Source of the DNA: Trachelipus rathkii
Lineage: Eukaryota; Arthropoda; Malacostraca; Isopoda; Trachelipodidae
Reading direction: 5' to 3'
Assembly: GCA_015478945.1 (NCBI GenBank)
Contig: JABUQX010103430.1
Location: 1-15,278, forward strand
DNA: 15,278 nt
The translations under genes were made by a program, and so were the position numbers. Of this stretch, positions 1 to 9,031 are shown one piece after another. The notes under the pieces are model-generated. The model saw only the letters and a list, made by a program, of their open reading frames with translations. It searched no databases and had not been told where the DNA came from. Every line of letters starts with the position of its first letter. The stretch's first letter is position 1.

Positions 1-430
1 TAGCTATTCCCACCCGGCATTTAGTTGGTACTATCTGCCAAACCCAAACTTGTTGGTTACGGAAGAGTTGTTCCCTTTGATAGTTGGTACTGTCCCACTA
101 GCTTTAATTAGCTTGTCTCCACCCGGCATTCTAGTTGGTAACTATCTGCCAAACCCAAACTTTGGTTGGTACCGAAGGTTGGTTCCCTTTGAAGACAGTT
201 GGTACTGTCGCCTAGCTTTAATTAGCTATTTCCCCCGTCAAACTTGGTTGGTACCTAGTTGACAACCCAATCTTTGGTTGGTCCGAAGGTTGGTTCCCTT
301 ATGAAGAGTTTGTCGAGTACTGTCGCTTAGCCTAACGGCTACTCCCACCTGTCGGTTGATACCAACCAGTTATAGAGTTACTTAGTTGGTTAACTGGTAG
401 CTGCTCCCTTTATCCCGGAGTTGGCACTAC
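1..430. repeat. ~110-bp tandem repeat (satellite-like), 3 clear copies plus a degenerate fourth
   Basis: Copies start near 1, 109 and 223 (spacing 108 and 114 bp), each opening with TAGCT and a C-rich CCCACCCGGCATT-type block. Each continues through AGTTGGTA, CTGCCAAACCCAAACTT, GGTTGGT(A)CCGAAGG, GGTTCCCTT and AGTTGGTACTGTCGC, and closes with CTAGCTTTAAT. A fourth copy starting near 336 keeps CTCCCACC and GTTGGT pieces but is strongly diverged. The unit is richer in G+C than its surroundings and contains several GTTGGTAC submotifs, so it may have grown from a shorter unit. The array is cut by the left edge of the window, so its full size is unknown. An open frame running through it (50-262) is a by-product and not a gene. 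Confidence 0.85.
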
Positions 431-650
431 TACAAGTTTGTAAGTCCAAACTTGCCCCTTTAATGATATCCGTTATTTTTTATTCCCATTTATGTAAATA
501 TTGAACCTATGAACGCTTACTCCGAAGTTGTATTAACGCACCATTTTGGTCATTAAATTTATTTATATTAAAGTGTCTCTTTATCTTGCTACTTTAGTTG
601 TACTCTTAAAGTTTACGTTAACAAGTCGTTAACAAGACTTATATGTTTAA
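431..650. other. Unassigned spacer, no gene seen
   Basis: This stretch joins the tandem repeat to the TA block. It has a 7-bp inverted repeat, AAGTTTG (434-440) and CAAACTT (447-453), and a direct pair of CGTTAACAAG at 616-625 and 627-636. I see no coding signal. Confidence 0.5.
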
Positions 651-1097
651 ACAACATATATATATATATATATATATACTATATAATATATATATATAAA
701 TATATATACTATATATATATATATATAATATATAAAATAATATATAATATTATATATTATATATATATATATATATAAAATATATATATATTATATTATA
801 TCATATTATATAATATATATATATTATATAATTACAAATATATATATATATATATATATATAGATAATACAATATATATATAATTAATATATATATACCT
901 ATATATATATATATAGTATATATAATATAATACATTATATATCAAATATATAATATATATATATAGTATATACTATATAATATATAATATATATATATAT
1001 ATTATATATATATATATAATATATATAATAAGATATAATATATATATAATATATATATTATATATATAAATAAAATATAATATATAAATAAAATATA

Positions 1098-1152
1098 AAA
1101 CAACAGCAAACACACCTCCCCCCCCCAGTCCGAACCACCCCCACACCCATAT
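1098..1152. other. C-rich island in the TA block (G-quadruplex candidate on the minus strand)
   Basis: A run of nine C (1118-1126), a run of five C (1138-1142) and CCC (1146-1148) sit inside otherwise TA-rich DNA. On the minus strand these are three G tracts. The nine-base tract could supply two of the four G runs, giving a possible quadruplex with one 11-base loop. This is based on the sequence pattern only. Confidence 0.4.
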
Positions 1153-3140
1153 ATTATACCTAATATAACTATAACACATACTACCCTATATACTATCACT
1201 TATATTATATTATATATTATATGATATTATATATATATATATCACATATATTATATATATGTTTGATTAAAATATATATAACATCACACTATATATTATA
1301 AATATAGTATATATATATAATAATAAATTATAATTCATAAAAAGCAACTATATATATATCACTATCAAATAAAATATATATAGCTCACCTAATATACTCC
1401 CCATATATCACTAAAATAACATCCACCTAACCTATATATATACTAATCACCCCCCCCGTATACTATACTATATATATACATAATTAATACTACAACATCA
1501 ACTAGTATATCTATACTACTCACTATATACGTACGTTATACCAAAATATCATACTATTAAACTATAATACATAATATATATCACGCAACAATATATACAT
1601 ATCACTATTATTCATAATATAAATCCTATACCTAACTAATACCTACAATACTACCCCTACATATAACCTAAATAATATATTATATACACCTAATAACATC
1701 ACCTATATACACCTACTATACTATAATAAACTACTACCTAATCATATACACTAATATATACTACTACATATATCATACTAATAATATATATATATATATC
1801 ACATATAATTCTAAGCAATGTACTACTAATAACCACAATCATATCTATCATATATATAATCATAATATACATATACCTATATATACCCGAGAATATACAT
1901 ATAATATAATATAATATATATATACTACTACTAATAATATATATATACCTATATATATATGATATATATATGATATACTATACAATAATTATTGTTAGTA
2001 TATATCCATACTATACTACTATATAAATGATTATATAATAAAATTTTAATACTATATACTAGATACTTGTTATTCCCTATTATATTATTATATACTATAT
2101 GTATACTATATTAATAATATATATACTATATAATATTATACTATACTTATATATAATAATATCCTACTATACATATATATTATAATATTATATATACTAT
2201 ATATATATATTCATATTATATATAGTTATAAATTACATGATATCATGCCTAACCCCTACCTCTACTATACTATTACCCTCAATACTATTATATAACTAAT
2301 ATTATATATATATATATAAACTATAAATATAAACATATATATATATAATACACCTATATATATATATATGCTCAATCACCTACTATATACTATAATCTAC
2401 CTATACCTACTATATAGTATACTACTTACACTAACTATATAACTACTATAATAAACTATAAATATACCCTAATGATATATCTAGCTATACTATATTATAC
2501 ATCACTAAATAACTAATATATATTATAATACCTACGTATATACTATATATATACTATATATACTTATCCATATATATATAATATAGTACACTCTATATAT
2601 ATATCATATATATCATCAATACTATATAATATACTTATATATTTATATAATAATATACTATATACTATATATAAGATATACACTAATATATCATAACTAT
2701 CCTATATATATATGATATATATATCATTAAATATATATATATATATATAGATATATCTATATATATATATATATTATATATACTTTTATATATATACTAT
2801 ATACCATTATACCATTTAATATGTGTCATCTATCCTCTTAAGTAATATATAAATTTTCGATTAATATTCTATATAACTAAATCACCTCACTAAATAATAC
2901 CTATAATCACTCTATATATTACTATAACATCTCACCATATAATTCACTATATATATACTATATTATATAAGATACTAACCACTATAATAATAATAATATC
3001 ATAATATTATAATATATATAATCATACCTAAAACTACTCAAAATAAACGAGAAATATATATCACCCCATCTATATACTATACCCATAGTGATATATAAGA
3101 TTATAATTAACTATAATACTATATACAACCCCCCCTACTA
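1100..3140. other. Strand-asymmetric stretch of the TA block: C frequent, G nearly absent on +
   Basis: Within about 2 kb the + strand uses mainly A, T and C. Whole 60-base lines, for example 1621-1680 and 1681-1740, hold about a dozen C and no G. The C bases occur as CTA, TAC, CCTA and short C runs between TA repeats. The pure TA segments on either side lack this. A sequencing or consensus artefact in TA repeats is a serious alternative to a biological cause. Confidence 0.7.
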
Positions 3141-3262
3141 TTATATATATATTACTAATATATTATAACTATATATAATATATATATACTATATATATAT
3201 TATAATATTATATATAAATGTGTATTAATTATATATATTATATAATAATATATTATATATAT

Positions 3263-3293
<31 letters not shown>

Positions 3294-3323
3294 ATATATA
3301 TATAATATATATATTATATATAT

Positions 3324-3359
<36 letters not shown>

Positions 3360-3425
3360 GTATATATATTATATAAATATATATAAATATTATATATATA
3401 TATAAATAATATAATACATATAATA

Positions 3426-3520
<95 letters not shown>

Positions 3521-3580
3521 TATATATATATTATACTATTATATAATATATATATATAGATATATATATATATGATATAT

Positions 3581-3621
<41 letters not shown>

Positions 3622-3844
3622 TATATATATATATATTTTTTTAAATAAAAAATATAATATATATATAATATCTTAATATATATATATATTTATTTAATAA
3701 TATAATATTATTTATTTTATATATTTATATTATATATTATAATAAATAAATAATAATATTTTATTAATTATTTAATTAAAATAACTATATATATTATATA
3801 ATGTATGTATATAATATATATATACGTTATATATATATATATTA

Positions 3845-3918
<74 letters not shown>

Positions 3919-3957
3919 ATAATATATATATAACTATATATTATATATATATATAAT

Positions 3958-6072
3958 TCTTCTTCTTATTCACCTTCCTCTTTGCCCAGATGGATATATG
4001 TGGGGTAAGTCTGTACAAGCATACGAAAAGAAAGCAGTAGGAGGAGGAACGATGACAAACGTCGAAAAGAAAACCCAGCCGTAGAGCATCCTGGGACCGC
4101 GACGGACCCTCACTATTACATCTCATCAAGGGTTCATTTCCCCTGGCCCAGGTGCGCCACAACCATACCCCTTCAAAACCCCGCCATTTCTCCTATCATG
4201 CACCTTTATTCTCGCCTCTGCCACTCACATTTCTCTCCTTTCAAGACATTCGTTCACCGACTCAATCCACTTCCTTTTCGGTCTCCCAGCCGGTCCGCCT
4301 CCCCAACACACTCTCACTATTACATCCGCTTAACCAACCGGCTATATTCATCCTTCCACAATTGACCAAACCATCACAAACATACTTTCATTATCTCTCA
4401 TTTAACCCCTTTCTTCACACCACACAACTCTCTTCTAATACGTTCATTCCTCACTTTTTATTAATTCTTTTCACCCTAGCATGCCCCTAGATTGTCCATG
4501 CTGAACTAATTAACCTGAGATCTAACTTCCTATTCCAGCACCATTAGTCTCACTACCATACAATAACACAGTAACAACATACCCTCATTGTAAGACCCTA
4601 GCGCACTCAAGACTTTAGTCCCTTTACATTCACCAAACATTTAATTTTCAACCAGCAACCTTCCTGCCATTCACAACTTTCCTACTACACTTTGCATCAT
4701 CCGTTCCCTTCTCATCCAAACACATAACCCTAAAATATTAAACTCAGACACTTGCTCCAGCTGCTCACTTCATCTAAACATAACTTCACACTGAGGACTG
4801 GTCCTCACTCACAACCATAACTTACTTTATCTACGTTATTTTCAAACCCGCTCCTTTTACATATCTTGCCAAATCTCTCTACCAATCCTCTCAAAACTCT
4901 CTTCAGATTCGCACACAAAAACCAATCATCCGCAAATAAAGGTAGTGGCACCCTCCCAGCTTCTCCATTTCTCATCTTCTAACACCGATTTTCCTGCCAC
5001 CCCACTCGAATTCTTCATAACCCCTCCATATACAAATTGAATAACCAAGAGACATAACACAACCCTGTCTCACTCCGCTATTAATCCTAAGCCAATCACC
5101 ATTGACACCATTCTATTCTTACACACGCTCCAACTATGGTCAACATACGGTTTGATTCATTCAGAACCTTACAACAACACCATATATCACTATACCTGCA
5201 TAAAGCTTCCCTATAACTCTATCATACGCCTTTTGTAAATCCATAAAACCTAATATAATGTATTCTTCTTCTCCCTCATTTTCTCAATCAGTTGTTCAAT
5301 GTAAGATTTGATCCACACATCCTGCACCACTTCTAAAACGCACTTGTCATCACCAACCAGTTCCTCAGTCACTCGACGAACATCAAAATTTCAACCAAAA
5401 TACCAGCATATTACCTTCCCTACAACACTCAAAAACTTATTCCCCTATAATTTCTACAATTCCCTTTTCTCCCTTACCCTTATATAGGGTACTATTACCG
5501 CTCTCTCCAATCCCTGGAACTAACCCTCCATAAACGCTTTATTACACAACTCCAATCCAATCAATCACCATCTCGCCTCGTCTATGATTTCATTTCACCA
5601 GTAATTTCCATCTATACCTGCAGATTTACCATTCTTCAACTTTCTACTCCTACCCATTATTCCTCCTTACTAATAACCGTCATCCCCAAATAAACCTAGT
5701 TCCTTCTGCACCATGTGAAAACACACACATTTACTAACACCTCATTTCATTACTGTTAATATTGTGCAGATTTCGAATTGTTTCTTCCACACTCCCCTCA
5801 CATCCATCCATTCAAATCAGTTACAAAAGACCTCCCTATTCATTATTCTAGACAGATTCCCCTTATTCTCATTCTTAACGGTTCGCGCTTCCTTCCAGAA
5901 GAGCCTATTCCCTTGTAAGTCCCCATTCATCTCCTTCCAAACTGTCATTACCTCTTGTTTCTCCCTACGTATGCCATGTTACTACCTTTTTGCCTCTTGT
6001 TCTGTCTCACTTTCTTCTTCTACATGTAAACGTCCCCTAATGAATATCTCCACCGATTTATCCTTATCCATG
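3958..6072 (-). mobile_element. LINE copy A, 5'-truncated non-LTR retrotransposon (minus strand)
   Basis: The element reads on the minus strand with its 3' end at the left, directly against (TA)n, and its truncated 5' end near 6020-6072. It aligns by eye along most of its length with copies B (9032-11175) and C (11657-13785). Shared blocks include the 3' end (CTTTTCCCAAGACTGG type), CTGGCCCAGGTG, CTCCCAGCCGGTC, CACTCACATTTC, the catalytic region and TTGTGCAGATTT. It reaches further 5' than B or C and overlaps the distal end of the coding linker seen in copy E near 8180-8326. Relative to B and C it lacks about 70 bases of 3' non-coding sequence near 4081. The family is a LINE with an APE endonuclease and RT; whether it belongs to the RTE, CR1 or another clade is unresolved. 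Confidence 0.85.
4490..5500 (-). pseudogene. Reverse transcriptase region of LINE copy A (broken)
   Basis: Read on the minus strand, three RT signatures survive in the expected order. They are the palm motif A GFMDLQKAYDRV (5215-5250), the motif B region SGVRQGCVMS (5050-5079), and the catalytic box FADD (4925-4936), which stands for the usual Y/F-x-D-D. A VPLYKG-type segment followed by a YRGIS-type segment lies upstream at about 5440-5492. In RTs the aspartates of motif A and of the xDD box bind the catalytic metal ions. Here they remain, but frameshifts separate the motifs, so no continuous protein can be made as written. The enzyme would copy the element's RNA into DNA at a nicked target. 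The identification as RT is firm; the outer limits are approximate. Confidence 0.85.
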
Positions 6073-6078
6073 TAACAT

Positions 6079-6615
6079 TCATCTATGATTTTCTTCTATT
6101 CCTTTGTCATTGCTTGTTGTCTCCATTGGTTTATATGTTACTTCTTCCTCTGCTTCAAATTTATCTTTTAATATTCTGGTCTTTTCATTTTGCGTCTTTT
6201 CTCCCCACCTATTGGCATGTGTTAACATGTGCTTTTTTAAGATTTCTTTCCGATTACATTAGTAGCTGCACTTGGGACATTTAAATAATTTAGAATTGCT
6301 ATGTGTTAACACGTGATGTAAGTGCCCATTTTTTTAGCTCTGAACAGTTAAATAGATTTTGGTTTGAGTGTTTCACCAGATGAAATTTCAAATTGTTTTT
6401 ACGATTGCATTCATAATTGCAATGACCATTTAAACTTTCTTTTATTTCATGATTTCAAATGACTTTTCAACCCGTTCTTTTAACAAAGCATTTTCATTTT
6501 TTTCTGTTTCAACAACCCTTTCTTTACGTCTCCGTGATGTTTGTGGCCCACTTCTTAAAGAGCATATCATTTCAAGTCTGTCACCTTCCTCTTCTTCTAC
6601 ATCACCAATGAGGCT
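6079..6615 (-). pseudogene. C2H2 zinc-finger protein exon, broken (likely 3'-terminal exon)
   Basis: On the minus strand, TTTTGTTTTATACAG ending at 6616 looks like a splice acceptor. The following frame opens at 6615 with SLIGDVEEEEGDRLEM and a charged, Lys/Glu-rich stretch down to about 6445. After a frameshift comes finger 1 (6368-6436), with CNYECNRKNNLKFHLVKH giving Cys-x12-His-x3-His. Its first Cys needs a one-base correction. Finger 2 (about 6301-6355) ends in HVLTH but is short by about five residues and shifted at a run of seven A. Finger 3 (6217-6285) is KCPKCSY, a TAA stop, then CNRKEILKKHMLTH. Linkers of the form H-S-N-x-x-L-F have normal C2H2 spacing. After finger 3 the frame runs open to a TGA at 6079-6081. 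Such proteins usually bind DNA in the nucleus. Whether this is a pseudogene or a gene spoiled by sequence errors is unclear. Confidence 0.72.
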
Positions 6616-6790
6616 CTGTATAAAACAAAAGTTCAAAAATTATAATGACATTAATACTCTTCAAGTTGTTTAATACAATTCATCAAATGAACTAAAAAAT
6701 AATTATTTCTTTTTTCATTTGTAAAATATCTTTAAATGTAAAAAAAAATTACAAACAAAAGCCATTGGTGTAACGAGATTTTTTTCCGCA
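6616..6790. other. AT-rich spacer, possible intron of the zinc-finger gene (minus strand)
   Basis: This stretch lies just 5' (on the minus strand) of the acceptor at 6616. It is A/T-rich with poly-A and poly-T runs and shows no coding signal. I could not find a matching donor site or upstream exon inside the window. Confidence 0.35.
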
Positions 6791-7098
6791 AGCTGTTATG
6801 ATTTTTAATTCTCCAAACAAATTTCTGAGGGGAGGTAGTTGGTGATGTGCGTGTAGGGAGGGGTGGGGGAAGGATGCCGCCCTCATTTCCAATGTTTTCT
6901 CACCATATAATAATAATTCCAAAGTGTAGGGGAGAAAGTTCCACAGTGTAGGTTCTGCGTGTGGTAGGCGTTGACTAAAAGGCCAGTGGTAGTTGGGATA
7001 GGGGCCCACTACCACTTATTTATACTCTAGGAATGTTTGTGCATACCTCGGACCTGGTGGTGACCACCATAAACGACCTTGTATCTTTCGGCGAGACT
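6791..7098 (+). other. Candidate 5' untranslated region of LINE copy E
   Basis: This segment leads into the endonuclease frame with no detectable break, so it may be the element's 5' UTR, which in LINEs often carries an internal promoter. No second copy in the window covers it, so its left limit is a guess. It contains a G-rich patch GGGAGGGGTGGGGGAAGG (6856-6873). It also has two inverted repeats: AGTGGTAGTTGGG with CCCACTACCACT (6985-7016), and TGGTGGT-G-ACCACCA (7055-7069). A minus-strand open frame at 6749-7015 matches nothing I recognise and was left out. Confidence 0.3.
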
Positions 7099-8326
7099 AT
7101 GAAACGTCAGGTTACATGCAATTTAATAGGAATAAATGGCAAGAAGAAGAGCGAGGTGATGGATGTATATAGAAAGTGTAAAATTGATCTGCTTGCTGTA
7201 ACTGAAACAAAGATGAAAGGAAGAAGTTAAGAAGAGTAGTGTAGGATGAAATGTGACTGAGGTGGAGTGGAGAGGAATGAGAGGGGGAGAGAGGAGGAGG
7301 AGTTACGATCATGAGTAATTTTTGCCACAGAGCTATGTTAGATATTTTTTTGGGCAGGTGCTAGAATACTAATGGCAACATTTAAGTTTGAGAAAGTCAA
7401 GGTGGATGTGGTTGTGGTATATGGTAAATCGGAGGGTGATTTTGAGGAAATTGAGACATTCTGAATGATGTTCTGGACTGGGTGAGTGGGGGGCTCCAGA
7501 TTGATCGTGTTGGGCGACCTGAATGGGTGGATAGGTGATCGAAAGAAGGATGATCTAACAAGTGCCTTTGTAGTTGCGGGGAAAAATTAAAATGGTAGGA
7601 AGGTGATTGATTTCTGTGAGAAGTGAGGTATGTGTGCAAGCAAAACATTCTTTGAGCACAAGACTATCCATAACTATACGAGAGCTGGTTTAGGTAGAGA
7701 TGGTATCGAAGTGAAGAAAGAGTACGAGTGATTTTATGCTGGTAAAGGAGATATTGAAGTATGTGATGGATGTTAAATCAGTGATGGGGATGGGAATAGC
7801 AGATCACTTGTTTAACGTAAGTTTAAGTTGGTGTAGGCTTGGATAGAGAGGAGATAAAATAGTAAGAAAGAAAAGAGAATTGGTAATGAGATGTTAGATA
7901 AACTGAGTAATTGGGAAGAGTATGTGAATACACTTGTAGACATGGGGATAGGAATGTTGTTTTGTGTAAAATTAAGTTATTGGGGGTATGTGAACAAGAT
8001 ATAACTGAGCAAATCTGAGGGCAAATGAAGTAAGCCTTTGTTAGTAGTGCAAGAGGAGGTATTTGGAGGTGCTGAAGTAAGAATGCCAATAGTGAATAAA
8101 GAGGTGATGCAAGTGGTTAAAAGAAAAAAGAAAGCGTGTTTGGATTTTCTGAAAGTCAACGATGAGGTTTCAAAAGGAAGGTGTATGGAAATATACAAGG
8201 AGGAAAAAAGAAGACTAAAAGTTGCATACGTTGAAGGGGGAGGGGGGAAAGAGGTAAATTAACAGTTTGGGAATGGAGACTTACAGGGGAATGGGAAACT
8301 GTTCTAGAAAGTATCAGTAAGGTTAA
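7019..8326 (+). mobile_element. LINE copy E, 5' part with endonuclease (plus strand), cut at a TTAA
   Basis: This is the only copy in the window that holds the endonuclease half of the element. It runs on the plus strand, opposite to the neighbouring copy A, with the zinc-finger exon between their 5' ends. Its 3' part (about 8180-8326) matches the 5' part of copy A, for example GCATACGT, ACAGTTTGG, GACTTACA, and (with one gap) TAAGGTTAA in E against AACCGTTAA in A. This ties E and A to the same family. The match stops exactly at the TTAA at 8323-8326, where copy A continues GAATGAG but copy E continues with a transposon-like end. The left limit is uncertain and may lie within 6791-7019. Confidence 0.75.
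7099..8322 (+). pseudogene. APE-type endonuclease (EEP fold) and linker of LINE copy E, frameshifted
   Basis: A likely start ATG at 7099 gives MKRQVTCNLIGINGKKKSEV and LLAVTETKMKG. The first holds the N-terminal Asn-containing strand of EEP nucleases and the second the Glu of the ETK motif. Later blocks sit in other frames. VKVDVVVVY is near 7402-7430, GDLNG (catalytic Asp and Asn) at 7513-7527, TFFEHKTIHNYTRAG near 7648-7690, and the terminal ADH (for the usual SDH) at 7799-7807. The order and spacing fit the family, whose role is to nick target DNA and start target-primed reverse transcription. Beyond it is a charged linker with MEIYKEEKRRLK near 8187-8222. Several stops and shifts (for example after 7228, at 7462 and 7588) make it non-functional as written. 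A polypurine patch lies at 7255-7302. Confidence 0.8.
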
Positions 8327-8910
8327 CCCTAGAACGGGTTGATTGTTTTTTTAAACGTAAACGGGATTTCCGGTTTCACCAACCCCAGGGAAAAAATACA
8401 TTTAAAGCTGGTTAAACAAATTTTTTTTTTTTTTTTAATATTTATGAACATTTATTGGTTGCTGTTTTACTTTTTAGGCAAAATTTTTTCTAAATCATTT
8501 TTTTGCTTTTATTAAGAAAAGAAAAGTTTAAAGGTAAAAACAAAACAAAAAACAAACAAACAAAAAGTGTTTATTTTTCCGTTTCTTTGAAAAAATATTA
8601 ATAAAAAAAAAAATCTCTCTCAAATGTGAAAAAAAATATTGTTTATGAGAGTGCACTCCTGTGTTCCTATAAGTTTGAAGCAGTGTCCGAAGGAAATCAG
8701 TGGATCTGTACGAAAAAGACAATAAAAACAAGATAAGCCTTTTTTTTTGTAACTGGGGCTTCGCAAACTCCATTATCTTGCAAATGGGGTTTATGAGAAC
8801 CTACATCTTTCAAAATTTGTATTATCACTAATAAAATGCGATGTTCTTGAATGTTTCATATATGAAAAACACACACACAAATGAAAATAAAAATAAAAAT
8901 AATAATAATA
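8323..8910 (+). mobile_element. piggyBac-like transposon end at a TTAA (other end not seen)
   Basis: TTAA (8323-8326) is followed by CCCTAGAACGGGTTGATTG. The piggyBac superfamily inserts at TTAA, and many members begin with CCCTAG-type ends. The neighbouring LINE sequence is colinear with copy A up to the TTAA and stops there, as expected for an insertion. A subterminal inverted pair GGGTTG (8336-8341) and CAACCC (8380-8385) could be part of the end structure. The interior to about 8910 is A/T-rich with long T and A runs. No transposase is visible on either strand, including the catalytic region. No matching end (reverse complement then TTAA) was found to the right, so it may be a partial or non-autonomous copy disrupted by later insertions. 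The right limit is arbitrary. Confidence 0.55.
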
Positions 8911-8912
8911 AT

Positions 8913-9008
<96 letters not shown>

Positions 9009-9031
9009 ATATATATATTATAATAATATCT
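8881..9031. repeat. (TA)n microsatellite with AAT/AAAAT-rich left flank
   Basis: AAAATA and AAT repeats (8883-8914) pass into (TA)n to about 9027. The right edge meets the 3' end of LINE copy B. The two open frames across it are translated TA repeat. Confidence 0.9.

Larger units (their letters stand above)
651..3957. repeat. ~3.3-kb (TA)n-derived simple-sequence block
   Basis: Almost all of this stretch is TA dinucleotide repeat with short AT-only breaks such as TATAATATA. It is purest at both ends (about 651-1080 and 3180-3957) and more interrupted in the middle. Apparent open frames coding Tyr-Ile runs are simply TA repeat translated and were not taken as genes. Such DNA can form cruciforms and is prone to length change and assembly error, so the true length may differ. 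Its right edge coincides with the 3' end of LINE copy A, a pattern repeated at the other minus-strand LINE copies. Confidence 0.95.

Noticed and set aside
1..430. CRISPR array
   Set aside because: Units are ~110-bp direct tandem copies without short identical repeats and unique spacers, in a eukaryotic context.
651..3957. TATA-box promoters or a replication origin in the TA block
   Set aside because: TATA matches are unavoidable in TA repeats, and there is no adjacent gene start or origin-type motif to support either.
6749..7015. Minus-strand open frame of 88 codons
   Set aside because: It has no recognisable domain and overlaps a GC-rich stretch leading into LINE copy E, more likely untranslated sequence of the element.
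8528..8773. Minus-strand open frame of 81 codons inside the piggyBac-like segment
   Set aside because: It is rich in Phe/Lys from A/T runs and lacks any transposase motif.
8841..9023. Open frames coding Tyr-Ile repeats (also near 973-1199, 13646-13964, 14028-14222 and 14186-14410)
   Set aside because: They are translated TA dinucleotide repeats, in both possible frames, with no other coding signal.
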